Shown here: piece after piece, positions 24,755 to 36,439 of the stretch
How positions within the stretch are numbered: position 1 is the stretch's first letter
Layout: each line of letters opens with the position of its first letter
From: Eumeta japonica
Lineage: Eukaryota > Arthropoda > Insecta > Lepidoptera > Psychidae
Assembly: GCA_005406025.1 (NCBI GenBank)
Contig: BGZK01000884.1
Coordinates: 124,001 to 188,000 of the forward strand
Direction of reading: 5' to 3'
Length of the DNA: 64,000 nucleotides
Translations under genes and position numbers: made by a program
The notes under the pieces: model-generated
The model's input: only the letters and a program-made list of their open reading frames with translations
Databases searched by the model: none
What the model was told of the DNA's origin: nothing

Positions 24755-24833
24755 ACGCCCAAGAAAGAAAATAAACAATATATTCCCAATACCGTTATTG
24801 GGATTATATTGTTTATTTTTCTTTCTTGAGCGT
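24755..24833. repeat. Long near-perfect hairpin, about 36-bp arms
   Basis: The left arm (24,755-24,792) and right arm (24,796-24,833) pair almost throughout with only a few mismatches or one-base gaps, around a 3-4 base turn. Arms of this length with a tiny loop form a cruciform-prone palindrome. I cannot distinguish a fold-back mutation from the stub of a MITE. Confidence 0.8.
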
Positions 24834-25579
24834 CAATTCTCCTTCGAAAAAGTAGTTTATACTTATATATCTCTAAATGTTTTTTTCAGTGTTTCTTTAT
24901 GTGTAAACAGTTTTATATCATTTTATGTGAACGGATAAGTAATTTTACTTTGTGCTTTTCATTATAAATTATTCTCAAAAAATATTTTAATTATTCAAAT
25001 AATATTGTAATAGTTAATATTATAATATATATATGTTGTATAAAATATCTTATTGTTTAGTAAGGTCTAGAAAACTTTAAGAAACAATTGTTTTCCATCA
25101 AAATTGTTAAATATATATTGTCAATGAAAAAATAAAAATACTCGTGCAAATATGTTTAGATTGCTTAATTTTGGTTTTATCGAAAAACCCTAACACATAA
25201 TCGTGCAATTTTTGCAGTACATTGATCAAGTAATCCAAAATTATCAAATCGTTCAAGTACAAAACATATTTTTCTTTATCCAAGCAATTGAAGGTCGAAA
25301 ATAAGAAACAGACAAATCTCTATTAAGGTATTTGCTGTTTTTTTTTATTTATAAATATCCTATTTTATAAATATAGTAACCTTTATCCGTCACTCAATTT
25401 CGGATCGGGCATTACATTACGGTTGTGTCAATCCGAACCCGCGAATCATATCGTGTACTTTATCATTTCAAATCGGTTTAGACAGCAAGACTGTTGTTCT
25501 TTAGATTACAAAATTAACTGCTTGCCACCTTGAGTTTCTACTTGGCTGCCAAAAACTATTTCTAGTTTCAAATTATTCT
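24834..25579. other. AT-rich non-coding DNA, nothing recognised
   Basis: No ORF with a motif and no repeat ends. Confidence 0.5.
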
Positions 25580-25660
25580 GACATCTCGATCGCTGCTTGT
25601 AAGGTATTACAAGCAGTCGTCGAGATATCTTAATGTAGGGTCTGACGTAAAGTCAGACTT
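25580..25660. repeat. Imperfect hairpin followed by a 7-bp stem
   Basis: 25,580-25,602 pairs with 25,607-25,629 around a four-base turn (GGTA), with a few mismatches in the arms. Just downstream, GTCTGAC and GTCAGAC (25,641-25,659) form a second short stem. The first stem has bulges like a small-RNA precursor, but its loop is unusually small for one. Confidence 0.6.
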
Positions 25661-26399
25661 GATGTAAAGTCTATCAAAGCGTGATTCACAGATTAACGCC
25701 TATTCTTATCGCTATGATTTGATCACCATTAAAAGCAATCAGCTTCTCCATGAAACTTTCTTTACGTTTTAATAATATTTTTCTTTAAAACAAACCATAC
25801 AAATCATCCTCGTTCCGATTTTCGGCTGTTGGTGAAGATGCGTCTGTCCAATTGTGGCCACGAGACCCGTAACACCTGTTGAGTTTGTTGTGATTTTCGC
25901 TGTTGTGTGTGTTCGTATTTTCTATTACGACGACGGATACAAACGAGATGGGATTTTTGGAATGCTCTTAAAGATATGAATAAAAATAAATATTACGAAT
26001 TTCACGAAAATGGGATCGTAAATCACGAATATTCCAGGTTTAACGAATCGGTCTCGTGTATTTTTATGGTTCAGATGACATCGATCAAGGTTAATTATGG
26101 ACGCAAACTGCAATCAGAAATCTAACCGCATTTTGGAAGCGATTGAAAATAGAACCACGACCAAAACGAAGCAGGAAACAAGCACGCGACAGGGAATGAT
26201 ATTGAAACTTCTATGGCAATTGAAACTATGATCAAGCCCAGAGTCATGACTGAGGTGACCGAGGCCGTCATTCAAATCTGGATCTGCATTACCATCGTGT
26301 AGGAAAACAGAAACAAGTCGAAATTTGAAATCGGGATCGACATCGAAACGTATCAGTGACAACAACTTATTACATGACCCAAGCGACAAACAGGAAGTC
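25661..26399. other. Non-coding DNA with degenerate repeat
   Basis: 26,130-26,350 is rich in 'gaaac', 'gaaatcgggatcg' and 'gatcgacatcg' words, the minus-strand counterpart of the GATTC-type repeats. Overlapping ORFs at 25,907-26,125 (+) and 26,114-26,503 (-, 129 codons) have no recognisable domain. The latter spans this repeat and a GC-rich block, so I treat it as spurious. Confidence 0.4.
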
Positions 26400-26720
26400 A
26401 TGAGCCGATAAGTATATTCGCTTCGGTCGTTATCGCACGCCGCGAGCGCCCTCTGCCGCCGCGTGTTAGCCGCGTCCAGACGTCGCCGGCTGAGTAAACT
26501 CATTCTTTACCCGTACCCACTCGGTATATTGAAAACGATATTTCCTTTACTTCATTTTCCCACGCCGGGAAAATTGTTTTCTGCCGCGCGGAGAGCGGCG
26601 TAGTGGAATTGACACGCCGCGAGGCCCGACTCCCGCTCTGCGCGTTCGCGCCGTATACGTCGTTATTCATCCGCGCGAAATATTTTTCCGTTCGGAATTT
26701 TCGCGAAGGGTAAATTTGCA
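26400..26720. other. CpG-rich block
   Basis: Dense CG dinucleotides (for example near 26,435-26,490 and 26,575-26,660) in an otherwise AT-rich setting. A 73-codon minus-strand ORF (26,500-26,721) crosses it without motifs. It could be a promoter, a 5' exon or conserved non-coding DNA of a gene outside the window. Confidence 0.4.
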
Positions 26721-27707
26721 CGTTCCACTCGATTATAGCACAATTTCCGAATGATAAATATACCGGGCCCGCGATTCTAAATTGTTTCTGACACTCTTGG
26801 GCGATGCCGCGGCGAGATGCAGATGCAGATGCTGTTAGATTATATTTTATATACTTTTACGCTATATATTTTATCAGAGCTGATAATGCATTTTTGCAAT
26901 TGCACTTGACTATAGCTTTTCAAGGTCCGCCTGTGTTATCCAAATCGGTTTTGTAGACCTAGCGCGGTCTATCAGAAAGGTATTCATAATATATAGTATA
27001 TCCTTAATGTACTTTCAGCAAAGGTTTTTATTAAAAGCAATGTTGTTTAATTAAATTTTAATTTAGACTAAATAACAAGAGTAGTCTCATGTCCTGTTAA
27101 AACAACTTAATCGTGTTTCTAAGATTTGCAATTAACCTTCATTGCGTTTAAAAGTCTGTAATAATTTCATTTCGAAGAAGAACAGATTATTTTAACGAAA
27201 ATTTTTAATATTTCCGTATTTATTAGAAATAAATTGATATCAAACTGATTATTTTCATATTCTAATTGAAACAACTTATTTTAAAGTTTCAACGTAATAT
27301 TGGTTATTCAATATGCGTTTCTTGTTTTGCATGAAATTATAATGTATAATTTTTTCCAGTTAAAGGTATACGTTACATTGACTAATTATTTTCTAACGTT
27401 TTTTGTTTTAGAAATGTCTTCGTATAAATATAAAAATAGTTTTAAAATGAAACAGATTTTGATTTTTTATTTAATTATTGCTGTATACAAGATGGAATTG
27501 ATCCATGCATCTTACGAAAAATGTTCTATATTCTTCTTCTTTTAGAATAACTTGCAAAGTTACTATTACAAAAACATATCATTGAAAATATGCTTACAAA
27601 TAACATAAAATAATAAAGGGACAACCCTACGAAATGCTCGGCAAGACGGCGCCACGCGATCACGCGCCGCGCGGGGCCCGCATCGTGCCCGTATCACCTG
27701 TCACTAA
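26721..27707. other. Non-coding DNA
   Basis: AT-rich. A short GC-rich spot at 27,640-27,700 adjoins the MITE. The 81-codon ORF at 27,300-27,545 is AT-driven and lacks motifs. Confidence 0.4.
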
Positions 27708-28200
27708 GGGGCCGTCCATATATTACGTCATCGATTTTTGCTGATTTTCGACCCCCACAATCATCCTATCGTCATTTCCTAATGACCCTCTCGCTAAACT
27801 GACGTTATTTCCAGTTTGACAAAATTAAAACATTTGCGGATTTGAAAAATAGGGTAACATTAAAACGTTTTGTTATATAACCATCTTTTATTGTTATGTA
27901 TTTTGGCAATGTTCATTAATATAATAATATTATTCTTCCCTATTCTATACATATATTTAGTTTTCTTTGGTTTTCACCCATTCGTGCAAATCCTGAATCA
28001 CGGGTAATATCTCCGTATCCTCCCCATATTCATTTTGGCTCGATTCTTTGGCTCGAGTATAATATACTGTTGTACATTTTGGAGTAACTGGTATCACAAG
28101 AATGACGTCAATTTCGAAACGCCCTGCCCTTCTTCCATCGTTTACCGTCATCCGCAGACCAACCTCCCTAATTTAGAATGACGTAATATATGGACGGCTC
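27708..28200. mobile_element. MITE, PIF/Harbinger-like, 493 bp
   Basis: The left terminus contains GCCGTCCATATATTACGTCA from 27,711, and the exact reverse complement lies at 28,178-28,198, giving at least 21 bp of perfect inverted terminal repeat. TAA flanks the element on both sides (27,705-27,707 and 28,201-28,203). A 3-bp TAA/TTA duplication is the signature of PIF/Harbinger transposons. Termini of the type 'ggccgtccataaattacgtc' are widespread in insect MITEs. Nearly identical ends suggest modest age. The superfamily is inferred from the duplication alone. Confidence 0.8.
27957..28151 (-). CDS. Small 64-aa ORF inside the MITE, unknown
   Basis: ATG at 28,151-28,149, stop at 27,959-27,957. 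The composition is unlike neighbouring chance ORFs: it is balanced and charged, with an acidic C-terminal half ending in WVKTKEN. No known transposase motif is visible. It occupies 40% of the element and starts about 30 bases inside the right inverted repeat. It may be a leftover of the parent element's coding sequence, a captured fragment or chance. Confidence 0.25.
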   Translation of the reverse strand: MTVNDGRRAGRFEIDVILVIPVTPKCTTVYYTRAKESSQNEYGEDTEILPVIQDLHEWVKTKEN

Positions 28201-28236
28201 TAAGCCCTAAGGTTTTAACTCGTGGGTTTACACGTT

Positions 28237-28390
28237 CACGTTCTGAAGTATTTTTCTCGGTAACGGCTACTTCAATGACTATGCTTTCTTTAGCAAAGTT
28301 GTACTAAAAAAGAAGGAGATTATGAATATTTGGGGAAAGACATATAATCGATTCCATACAGTATACCAAGTAATACCAAGGTTCAACAAC
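28237..28390 (+). repeat. Dispersed repeat, family C, copy 3
   Basis: It contains 'aacggctacttcaatgacta', an A-rich core with 'agaaggagatt', then 'cgattccatacagtata'. The same blocks occur in order at 5510-5630 on the opposite strand. This copy is not accompanied by an inverted partner. Confidence 0.6.
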
Positions 28391-28979
28391 GCATCCCAAA
28401 TTCGGGAAATATATAAGCGACTGCCCAATCAGTAGTATCTGTATTCCGAACAGCTTCGTATTTCACGAGGCAGAGTTGAGAATTCTCGCCGGCTGGTGTC
28501 GTTTAAATCGCTAAGTTGCCTTCGAGACTCAAAAGCGAATCCGAGACGTATGGTGAAAAAAGGAATTACTTCTAAGAATTTCACAAATAAAGCATGTTGG
28601 AGAAAGAGAGGACACATAAAATGTTAGGCGGTCGTGAAATTTGTACTTAGCAGTGAGGTGTATATAGAGTAATTGCATGATATCATGAAGTCGGTAAAAT
28701 ATAATGCAAACTAATATTACGCTTACGCTCATATAATATTTGTATGCCGGCGTTCAACGAATTCACGCTATAAATTAATGTGAAAGCAGGAAATGTCTAC
28801 GTAACTTGTATTTATTTTTCAGCGTGATCCCTGCCTAACGATTAATTAGATCCATTATATTTTTTTTTATTTTAACATATTTTCGGTCGATTTCACACGT
28901 TTTAGTGACTCACTCAGTTTTTTTTGTCGATAATCATTTTTTAGGTTCGAAAACGAGAATGAATCACCGAGCTAGATCT
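28391..28979. other. Non-coding DNA
   Basis: Two overlapping minus-strand ORFs (28,429-28,617 and 28,529-28,732) lack motifs. No repeat boundaries were recognised. Confidence 0.4.
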
Positions 28980-29510
28980 AGACTATATGGCGCGCGGGTA
29001 GTACATTATTTTTTACATGAAATCAGACGCGACAATCTTTGCAATATGAACGCTGTGAACTGAAGCACTGTTATACAAGAAAGACACACCTTTGGCCAAT
29101 TTTCACCTCTCTTTTATGACTGCCCTTAATTAATATACGATGTTGGCATTGTACGCTCTCGTGATAATGACACTTACACCTTTATGGTGCATCAGCAATA
29201 TCCTTTGATAAGTATAATAGATGGCGATCATGACCTTCCCAAATGAAGGAAGATCCTCAATTCCTAGGGGCGATCTACTCATCTATTCTTCAACTGTATC
29301 GACTTTTATTTACTCTGTGGTTATGATGTAGAACTCCGGTTTAAATTTCAGTAACTTTTCCGACGAATGCGTCTAAATTATCCCCACATGGTTCCATAAA
29401 CTTCGGTCATGAATGATCAGGACTGTAGCCATAGAAAGGCTAACTCTTTCAGCTATCGATATGATCTTCGTTCAACCATCTTCGAATGCAATTTTCTTCA
29501 CTTTTTCTAT
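28980..29510 (-). pseudogene. Strongly decayed mariner transposase
   Basis: From 29,235 down to about 29,045 one minus-strand frame reads through KVMIAIYYTYQRILL, then LRAVIKER and KLAKGVSFLYNSASVHSVHI, with two stops. This parallels mariner transposases, where a KVM...W.D..G block is followed by LR..I...R and LLHDNARPH; the second catalytic Asp is Asn here. Further upstream (29,350-29,480) pieces resemble the helix-turn-helix part. Termini were not found. The family differs from the 34.7 and 56-61 kb mariners. Confidence 0.55.
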
Positions 29511-31715
29511 AATATACCGTAAACAGGCGTCTGCAGGCCGGCCGGCTCGAGGGTCGTGTTCGACGCCTCTTTCCTTTGAATTCGCTTAAGCACTTTTGAA
29601 TAGTAGATAACGAAGGGGCTGACTTCCTATAAATACCATCTTAATACCCTTTTTAAGCTTGTCTGGTTTAGAATGTAACGAAAGACAGCGCGATGCTGTA
29701 ATTACATTTAAAACGTGGAATTACTTATATTAATAACGTTTTTATTCAACATTCGTAGAAAAACAAACGACCTTTTTATATTCTCTTTGTATTTTTTTTT
29801 TGATTTCCCTCGAAAAAAGTGCATATGGGTAGTATTTGTAAGTGTACAAAAAGAAGTTGGGAGTTATCTGTACTGGGAAATGATTGAAAGCCTCTCGTAT
29901 TATAGATCTCAATTACGTAGATCTCATCCACCTACATGTTTTCTCGTGTATGATACGAGTGTTTTGATGAAATCTGTCACCCGTCAACTGTCACCGTTGG
30001 TATTTCGTCTTTCTCATCTTTCATATTTACAATTTTTACTGCCTTTTCGGCGATGGTTCTCTGTCCCGAATGCACTTTTATAGGAATAGAATAAAATTAA
30101 AAAGCATATACATATGTTCCTCGTTATAACAGTGACTGGTTTCTGTTTCGTCTTTGATTCGAATAGATTTTCGACTGTCAATCGATCGAATCTTTCGACT
30201 TCGATCGACAATCGCAACCCGTACACAGAAAGAGCACTCCAACGAACACGGATTTCGCTAGAAATTCGGGGGATATAATTTTTTCAATGGAGCGTCGCGA
30301 GGCGACAACGCTCAGTCTAATGAACCGCAATACATATTCATGGGCATTATTTTTTTTTCCCTTCGGCCGTTTCGCTCGCGCGTAATGAGCCCCATGTTAA
30401 ATCGCCCGAGACCGGGAGCGCGTTCGTCTTCGCGAATGCATAGCCGCGTATTTGAATAAATATACATTTCTATACTAAGGAATTGGATCGGATTCGTTTG
30501 GGACATTCTCCTAACGCCATTTAAGTACTCCGACGCAAAGACAGTGGCTGTTGTATGAAAAGAACGTCATATCTCTCCGGAGCTTTAATATTTGGTTCCA
30601 CCAAATAAAGATACTACCATCCGTACTACTTTTATTTTTATTTTACTTTAATTATTTTTCATTATTTAATTTATTATTACCATACTACCACCCCACGAAC
30701 AAGTAGAGTTATGATGTCCAAAGGGATAAACAGGATTACATATTACAATCTGTATATGTGCTTATATAATTAGATTGTTTTGTGCTTTGTTTATTATCTT
30801 TGTTTTTTATTTACTTAAGTTAAATTGAAACTATTCCATAAGACAAGCGATGAATACGATAAACGGATGGAAGTCATACTAGATTAATAGTAGTGTACGA
30901 TGTTCCAAGAATAAATTGAACAACGATCTGTCACAGCCTCTACAAATCATTTAATACGGAAACTAAACATATTTAGAAGCTTTTGTTACAACAACTTCAA
31001 ATATGAGACAAAGAGAAAGTATTAATATGGCTATATCAAAGATATATCGTCTATTTTGTAACGTAAAAGAAAAAGATTAAAAATGCAAAAACGATTAAGA
31101 ACACGTTCAGTAGCTGAACCATTACCGTCATACATTCAAACCGCTTATGTTCGTTTATTGCCCCGCTTGAAGTTGCCCGTAATATACTTTAGAACGAAGG
31201 CATGCAGTAATGGTGCATGCGCAACTAGGTCATAGCAATGCTATTAGTTAAGAATTCTACTAACTTGTGTATCCTAAAACTAAGAAGCATAGAAGATGTC
31301 TATTTGAAAATACTAAAAATAAATTTTACCCAAGTAATGGGTTAAAAATCAAATGGTTTAGTTAAGGTGTGGTAATTTCATTTTTTTTGTAATCAGGCAC
31401 TATTTTTTATAATTGCTGGACGAGGATTGATGTAGCTTATATTTCGATAGAACATTTCTTTAGAATGATAAATACATCATCAATACTTCATAACGATAAA
31501 TACATGTTAGGTAAAGACACAATTATTAAACTTAAAATAATACGAGCTTTTGTGCGTTCGTTTCCACGCAGACTTAATTAATTCGTATATTTCATATTTC
31601 TAATCGGTTCCGCTTCCAATATAATTCACGATTTTGATAAAAATTCTAAAACGAATTTGAGAAGCAGCAAAATATGTCCCGATCTCGTTCTGTAAATCAT
31701 ATGACGAACACCTTT
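29511..31715. other. Non-coding DNA
   Basis: Includes a GC-rich word cluster at 29,530-29,560 and a GC-richer patch at 30,355-30,440. A 122-codon plus-strand ORF (29,715-30,083) is hydrophobic and Ser-rich, from T-rich DNA, with no motif. TCGA-rich sequence at 30,150-30,215 is locally repetitive. No gene is supported. Confidence 0.4.
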
Positions 31716-31796
31716 GAATGTATGACTTTATTTGTACAAATTGAATGTATGACTTTATTTATACAAATTGAATGTATGACTTTATTTGTATAAAAT
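31716..31796. repeat. 27-bp tandem repeat, three copies
   Basis: Units start at 31,716, 31,743 and 31,770, each beginning GAATGTATGACTTTATTT. The first two differ at one position and the third diverges at its end. Recent local duplication. Confidence 0.92.
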
Positions 31797-33159
31797 GGGT
31801 GATGTAATAATAATGTAATCTACTCTGTATTACCATATTAATATAGTGAATGAAAAAACTTTCTTTGTATGTAAGAGATATTAAATCTTGAGAAATAGTA
31901 GTCCGAGTTCGATATCTTTTTATGAAACATCTCTCCTTTATGTGGAGTAGTATAAAAGCAGTATTTTTCTATATAAAATACTCTTTTCAGGGTCAAAAAT
32001 GCTTAATTTATGAATTTTCTTCAACTGCATCCGTTAATTAATAAGTAACAAAAAAATATTAATTGTAGTCCGATTTTTCAGATGAACTTTTGGGCTTCAA
32101 GTATATTCAACAAGGACACTTAAATATAAAATCCTCGCTCTATTGTTGTGTGTGCGAACAAAATTTTAATATTGAGCCTATTTTAACATTTTTACATCGA
32201 AAACAACAAAAAGTACTGTTCCAAAACTCCTATTACCTAAAGTGATAGTAGAACTTTTAGAACATACTTTTTTGACGGGTAATTATATAAATTTAATTTA
32301 AATTTAAGTTGCGTTCCAAACTTTGTACAATTTGTTGAATTAATAAAGGGCTAATCCCGTACTTCTTTAAAGTAAACTACGTAAATTGTTAAATTTTAAG
32401 AGGCCTCTTAAAATAATATAAAACCTGTCCCTTTCTATGAATAGTACCTGTTCTCCAGTGGTCTATTGTAAGTAACTTTATGAATGAGAATTTATTATAC
32501 TCTAAAATACAATATAACAATTACAAAAAAATAAATATAATAACCGCTGCAATCGTCGACAGTTCTTTCTTATCACTCATAAGTCGTGTAAAGTAATTTA
32601 AAATAATTACTTTATACATATTTATTTATTTTTCTACCAAAAATATTTTTATATGTCTGGAAATATCTTAGAAACATTATTTTTAATTAACAAAATTATT
32701 TATCTTCTAATAACATAAAATAGTGTTTTAATAGAAAAAAATACCTGTTAAAATATAATTCTACAAAAATCGGAACATCCAGCCCTAAGCGCTCGGCCGA
32801 GAGTATATAATTAAAATCGAGTAGATGCGGGAGCGGACCTTCTGCGTATACTTATTTTGCGGTTAAAGCTAAGGCACACCATCAGCGTCAAGGCGCAAAC
32901 ACACAAGGAGATCAATCTTCATGAAAAAGTATTCTTCCAAGAAGAGGATATTAGGCAATCATCCCCACGCGACACTCAGATTATATCGTCTTATTTCGCT
33001 TTATCGCTGCAGCGAATCGTAATAGATATTCTCAATCCGTGTATGCATTAGAACATTGACCATCAGGGTTCAAACATGCAGCAATGCGTTAAACTTCCCA
33101 TCCGCTGAGCCATCGCAGACAATTTTACATTTTTTTTCCTAATACGAAACAACCTCTTG
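31797..33159. other. AT-rich non-coding DNA, nothing recognised
   Basis: No supported gene; the 64-codon ORF at 32,857-33,051 lacks motifs. Confidence 0.5.
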
Positions 33160-33480
33160 TATATACGGCCATCCGGGACCGTCGACAAGCGCGGCCGCTT
33201 AAATATAAACGAGTTCGCTTCATCTCCCCGATCCGGATTCGGTCGCGTCGAATTCAAAATAAACAGGGCCCGGCATGCATTGATTGCAAAGCATTAACAT
33301 GATTAATTAATGTTTGTATACAACAACAATATTATATGAAAAACGAGGGGTTGAGCCGACGGGCGGGCAAACAAACAAACAAACACGGCCCGCGTCGGAC
33401 GGCCGTGACGTTTGTTTAGGACGATTTTAATGTACGCCCGGCTCACCGACGGACGGCCGGATCGCGCTCGGTCACCTAAT
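33160..33480. other. CpG-rich block
   Basis: Dense CG dinucleotides near 33,165-33,250 and 33,350-33,475, with a short (CAAA)n run at about 33,367-33,385. Two minus-strand ORFs (33,063-33,257; 33,303-33,614) cross it without domains. Regulatory or 5'-exon function is possible but not shown. Confidence 0.4.
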
Positions 33481-33859
33481 GAACTAAAAATACACGTGTT
33501 TTGATTGATTGTATCGCGATAACATAACATTTCGCCATTAAAACTACAATACCTAGTGTTAAACAAAAACATTCTTATGCATTTACGGATATGATGAGTA
33601 TTTTTTTTTTGCATCGGAAAGCTAATAGCATTTTTTTAGTATTCTCGTTTGCAATAAAATTATGAGTTGTATCAATAATTATAACTACCCACAAAATTAT
33701 TTTAGCCAATAAATTAAATACGAAATATAATAGTAAATATGTATTTATTTCTTTTTACGAACAGGCAACATATTACTAAGGGTACATTTAACAGTTAAAT
33801 GGTTATCCTAGTGTTTACACCATTTTCCACCTTATAGCATGTCTTCCATAGACAAAAAA

Positions 33860-34110
33860 TAACTAACGGGCACGAGGGCGGGCGGGACATGTGTGAGACG
33901 TCATACAATTTTATTGGCCGGTTATAATCGGAGGTACTTCGCTCACGCACGGGCGAGTATACTAAACGGAAAACGCAGGCCAGTGCGGGTCCGCGGGATA
34001 TTTGCGGGAGTGAAACACCAATAATAAACAATTAAAAACAACAGTGCCACGAGACGATCGAGGTCCGAGCGTCTGGACAACTGGGACGACGCGTCGGTAA
34101 AAACCAGAGT
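33860..34110 (+). promoter_or_regulatory. Promoter-like GC-rich segment (speculative)
   Basis: A GC-rich stretch contains a reversed CCAAT-like 'ttattggccgg' near 33,910 and a TATAA word near 33,924. Downstream lies a GC-rich tract that ends in 'gcgtcggtaaaaacc' near 34,090-34,104, which could be a splice donor. This would suit a promoter and a 5' untranslated exon on the plus strand. No initiator motif or coding exon confirms it. Confidence 0.2.
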
Positions 34111-34340
34111 AACTCCCCTTGCACGACTGACTTGTTCCTCAGGCTGTTACGGACGCGTAAACCTAGAATTGGTGAACACACCAGGAACAGTTGGTCCACC
34201 TAAAATTGGTGAAACTAGTGCCCATGTTGGTATGGAGTACTTGTATTGTAGGTCACCAGGGTCTCACACCGAGGTATGTGTACTTGAGAAATATAATTAA
34301 AGAGCAACTGCTAGACGTTAGATATGTACTTAACAATTGC

Positions 34341-34408
<68 letters not shown>
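34341..34408. repeat. Compound (AT)n(GT)n microsatellite
   Basis: Alternating AT for about 14 bases, then alternating GT for about 54 bases. The Val-Cys repeat protein that can be translated across it is an artefact. Confidence 0.97.
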
Positions 34409-34410
<2 letters not shown>

Positions 34411-34689
34411 AGGAGTAACAGCAGTATTTTTGATATACATTTCTACCTACAAATAGTCATTAAATAATACAAGTACTTTAAAAATAAATTATTGCAATAT
34501 ATGCTATTTATATATAATACTATAATGTTAAGACATGGTTTTAAAGATAATTGATTAGTATTTTAATAGACATTCCCGTCCATTAAATGTTATTAAGTAT
34601 TAGTGAGCGCGAATGTTTATTAATTACAAGTGAAATCTTTTACTTGCACTAGAAAGTTTTGACATATGTAATGAACATTATTTGCAGTT
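34409..34689. other. AT-rich non-coding DNA
   Basis: Nothing recognised. Confidence 0.5.
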
Positions 34690-35880
34690 TTAGATTTGTA
34701 GGTGTGCGAGTATGTAAAAAGTTGCAGTAAGATCAGAAATATAAAAAATACAAACCTAGTCAGTTTTAATACCATTAAATAGATGATATTTAAAAAATAA
34801 AATAAATGAAAAGTAAAAACGGTGTCCCAAATTTTTGTATTGTTTCCTACAAACCGTAACGAGTGAATCTAACGTGGAAATCCGACACATTTGAAGTTTT
34901 ATTATAAAAAAATAGAAAAATGCGATACGAACAGCAAAAAAAAATTGTGACGTTTATGGACCTAATGCAATGTCGCTAAGAGTAGCACAAGACTGGTTCA
35001 AGGATTTTCGGTCCGGTGACTTTGATGTCAAAGACGAACCTCGCTCTGGTCGACCTGTTATGTATAAAGTCGATGCCATTTTGGAAAAAATAAAGCAAGA
35101 TCGGCATAATAGTTCTTACGAAATAGCTGAATAGCTCAAAGTTGACCACAAAACAGTTTTGGCCCATTTAAATAAAGCTGGATATATTAAATGAAAAAGC
35201 TAGATACTTGAGTTCCACACGAGCTCACAAAAAAAAACCTAATGAATCGTGTACTCATTTAGGGTTCTCTATAGAAACGTAATGAAACCGATCCCTTTTT
35301 GATAAAATTGATGGCTGGTGATGAAAAATGGATTACATACGATCAGAATATGTGAAAAAGATCTTGATCCAAAGGTAAACAAGCTCCACAGATTATAGCA
35401 AAACCCAGATCAACTTGCGATATGTTGATGCTATGTGTGTGGTGGGATTGGAAGGGCATTATTCATTATCAACTTTTACCACCGGGAAAAACCATAAATT
35501 CGGTTCTCTACTGCCAACAGCTGGTGAAGCTCGAGCAAAAAGTATAGAAAAAATAGCCGGCATTGATAAACAGAAAGAGTGTAGCTTTTCACCATAATAA
35601 TACCACACCATAGACATCTATCTTATCATTTATCACTCAGAAAATATTGAGAGAGTTTGGTTAGCTTAACATCAAGAGTGGACTGTCAAAACTAGTTGTC
35701 GCAGTTTTTTGACTAGATTTCCTACAATTCTAACAGCAATGAAATTGTATCACTACATACAAAATAGCAAAACGTTATTGAAAAAAATGGTATATATATT
35801 TTAATTAAATGTACATAAAATATGATAGAAAATTATTTTGAATTTGTGTATAGAATAGGAAAAAACTTGTTCCCCTACTC
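34690..35880 (+). mobile_element. Mariner element, family 1, copy 1 (decayed)
   Basis: The right end, reverse-complemented, reads 'gtaggggaacaagtttttt', and the left end contains 'gcgagtatgtaaaaagttgc'. Both align with the termini of the copy at 56,026-57,248. TA follows the right end. The 5' untranslated part (34,700-34,920) also aligns with the copies at 57.2, 59.6 and 61.0 kb. About 1.19 kb, close to mariner size (about 1.3 kb) allowing for an internal deletion. The left boundary is approximate. Confidence 0.8.
34945..35775 (+). pseudogene. Mariner transposase pseudogene, family 1
   Basis: The first part reads LRVAQDWFKDFRSGDFDVKD and EPRSGRP, the DNA-binding half of a mariner transposase, followed by a helix-turn-helix segment (DHKTVLAHLNKAGY) with one stop inside. 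The catalytic half is frameshifted: GDEKWITYD (first Asp) lies at about 35,319-35,345, and the HHDN motif is HHNN at about 35,588-35,600, losing the second Asp. Around 35,640-35,670 a deletion removes the YSPDL...D segment with the third Asp. The C-terminal 'SQFFD' part follows. Non-functional. Confidence 0.85.
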
Positions 35881-36439
35881 TATATGTACTTAGCATATAT
35901 GAGCCATAATGATACATTGATTCTAGGAACTGATTTCTAATATTGAAGGTTATGAAGACTGATTCAAACTTTCTAGAAACTACTAAAAGCTAAGGGTTCC
36001 CTTTCGGCCTGATAAAAAGATATTGCCGAAGTATCAACCCAGGGCAGATAATACTCACGGTAAAGAACATAAAAGCATGACGCCGAATGAAAGATATATT
36101 AATGAAGCAAAGCTTAAAAAAACAAAAAAAAAAACAAAAACATTTTTATGTCCGTTTCACATAGATTTTCAAAAAGTGTCTTTTCACTTTACCTTTGAAA
36201 TCAACGTCCATATGAATCACTACTTTTACTGTAAGTTTCAACAATTCACGACGCTGTGCGGTTAATAAACTAACAGAAAAACTTCTACAATATTCTTTAC
36301 TACTCAGTATTACTACTCAGAACTACATTCGTTGAAGTGGAGTCATTTGTACAGGCTGTAGAGCAAAAGACCTCGTCATGCTACGTGTATAAGGATTGAC
36401 AAACGCGGTATCTTACGCGGTCAGATAAAAAAATCCTTT
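35881..36439. other. Non-coding DNA
   Basis: The 80-codon ORF at 36,023-36,265 is Lys/Thr-rich and without motifs. Nothing else recognised. Confidence 0.4.

Noticed and set aside
26114..26503. 129-codon minus-strand ORF
   Set aside because: Spans a degenerate simple repeat and a CpG-rich block; composition follows the DNA and no domain is visible.
29530..29560. Cloning-vector contamination suggested by clustered restriction-site-like words
   Set aside because: Flanks are ordinary insect-like AT-rich DNA and no vector sequence continues on either side.
29715..30083. 122-codon plus-strand ORF
   Set aside because: Hydrophobic and Ser-rich product of T-rich DNA; no signal-peptide-plus-domain pattern and no motif.
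34191..34418. 75-codon ORF ending in a Val-Cys repeat
   Set aside because: The repeat is the translation of the (GT)n microsatellite; the rest has no motif.
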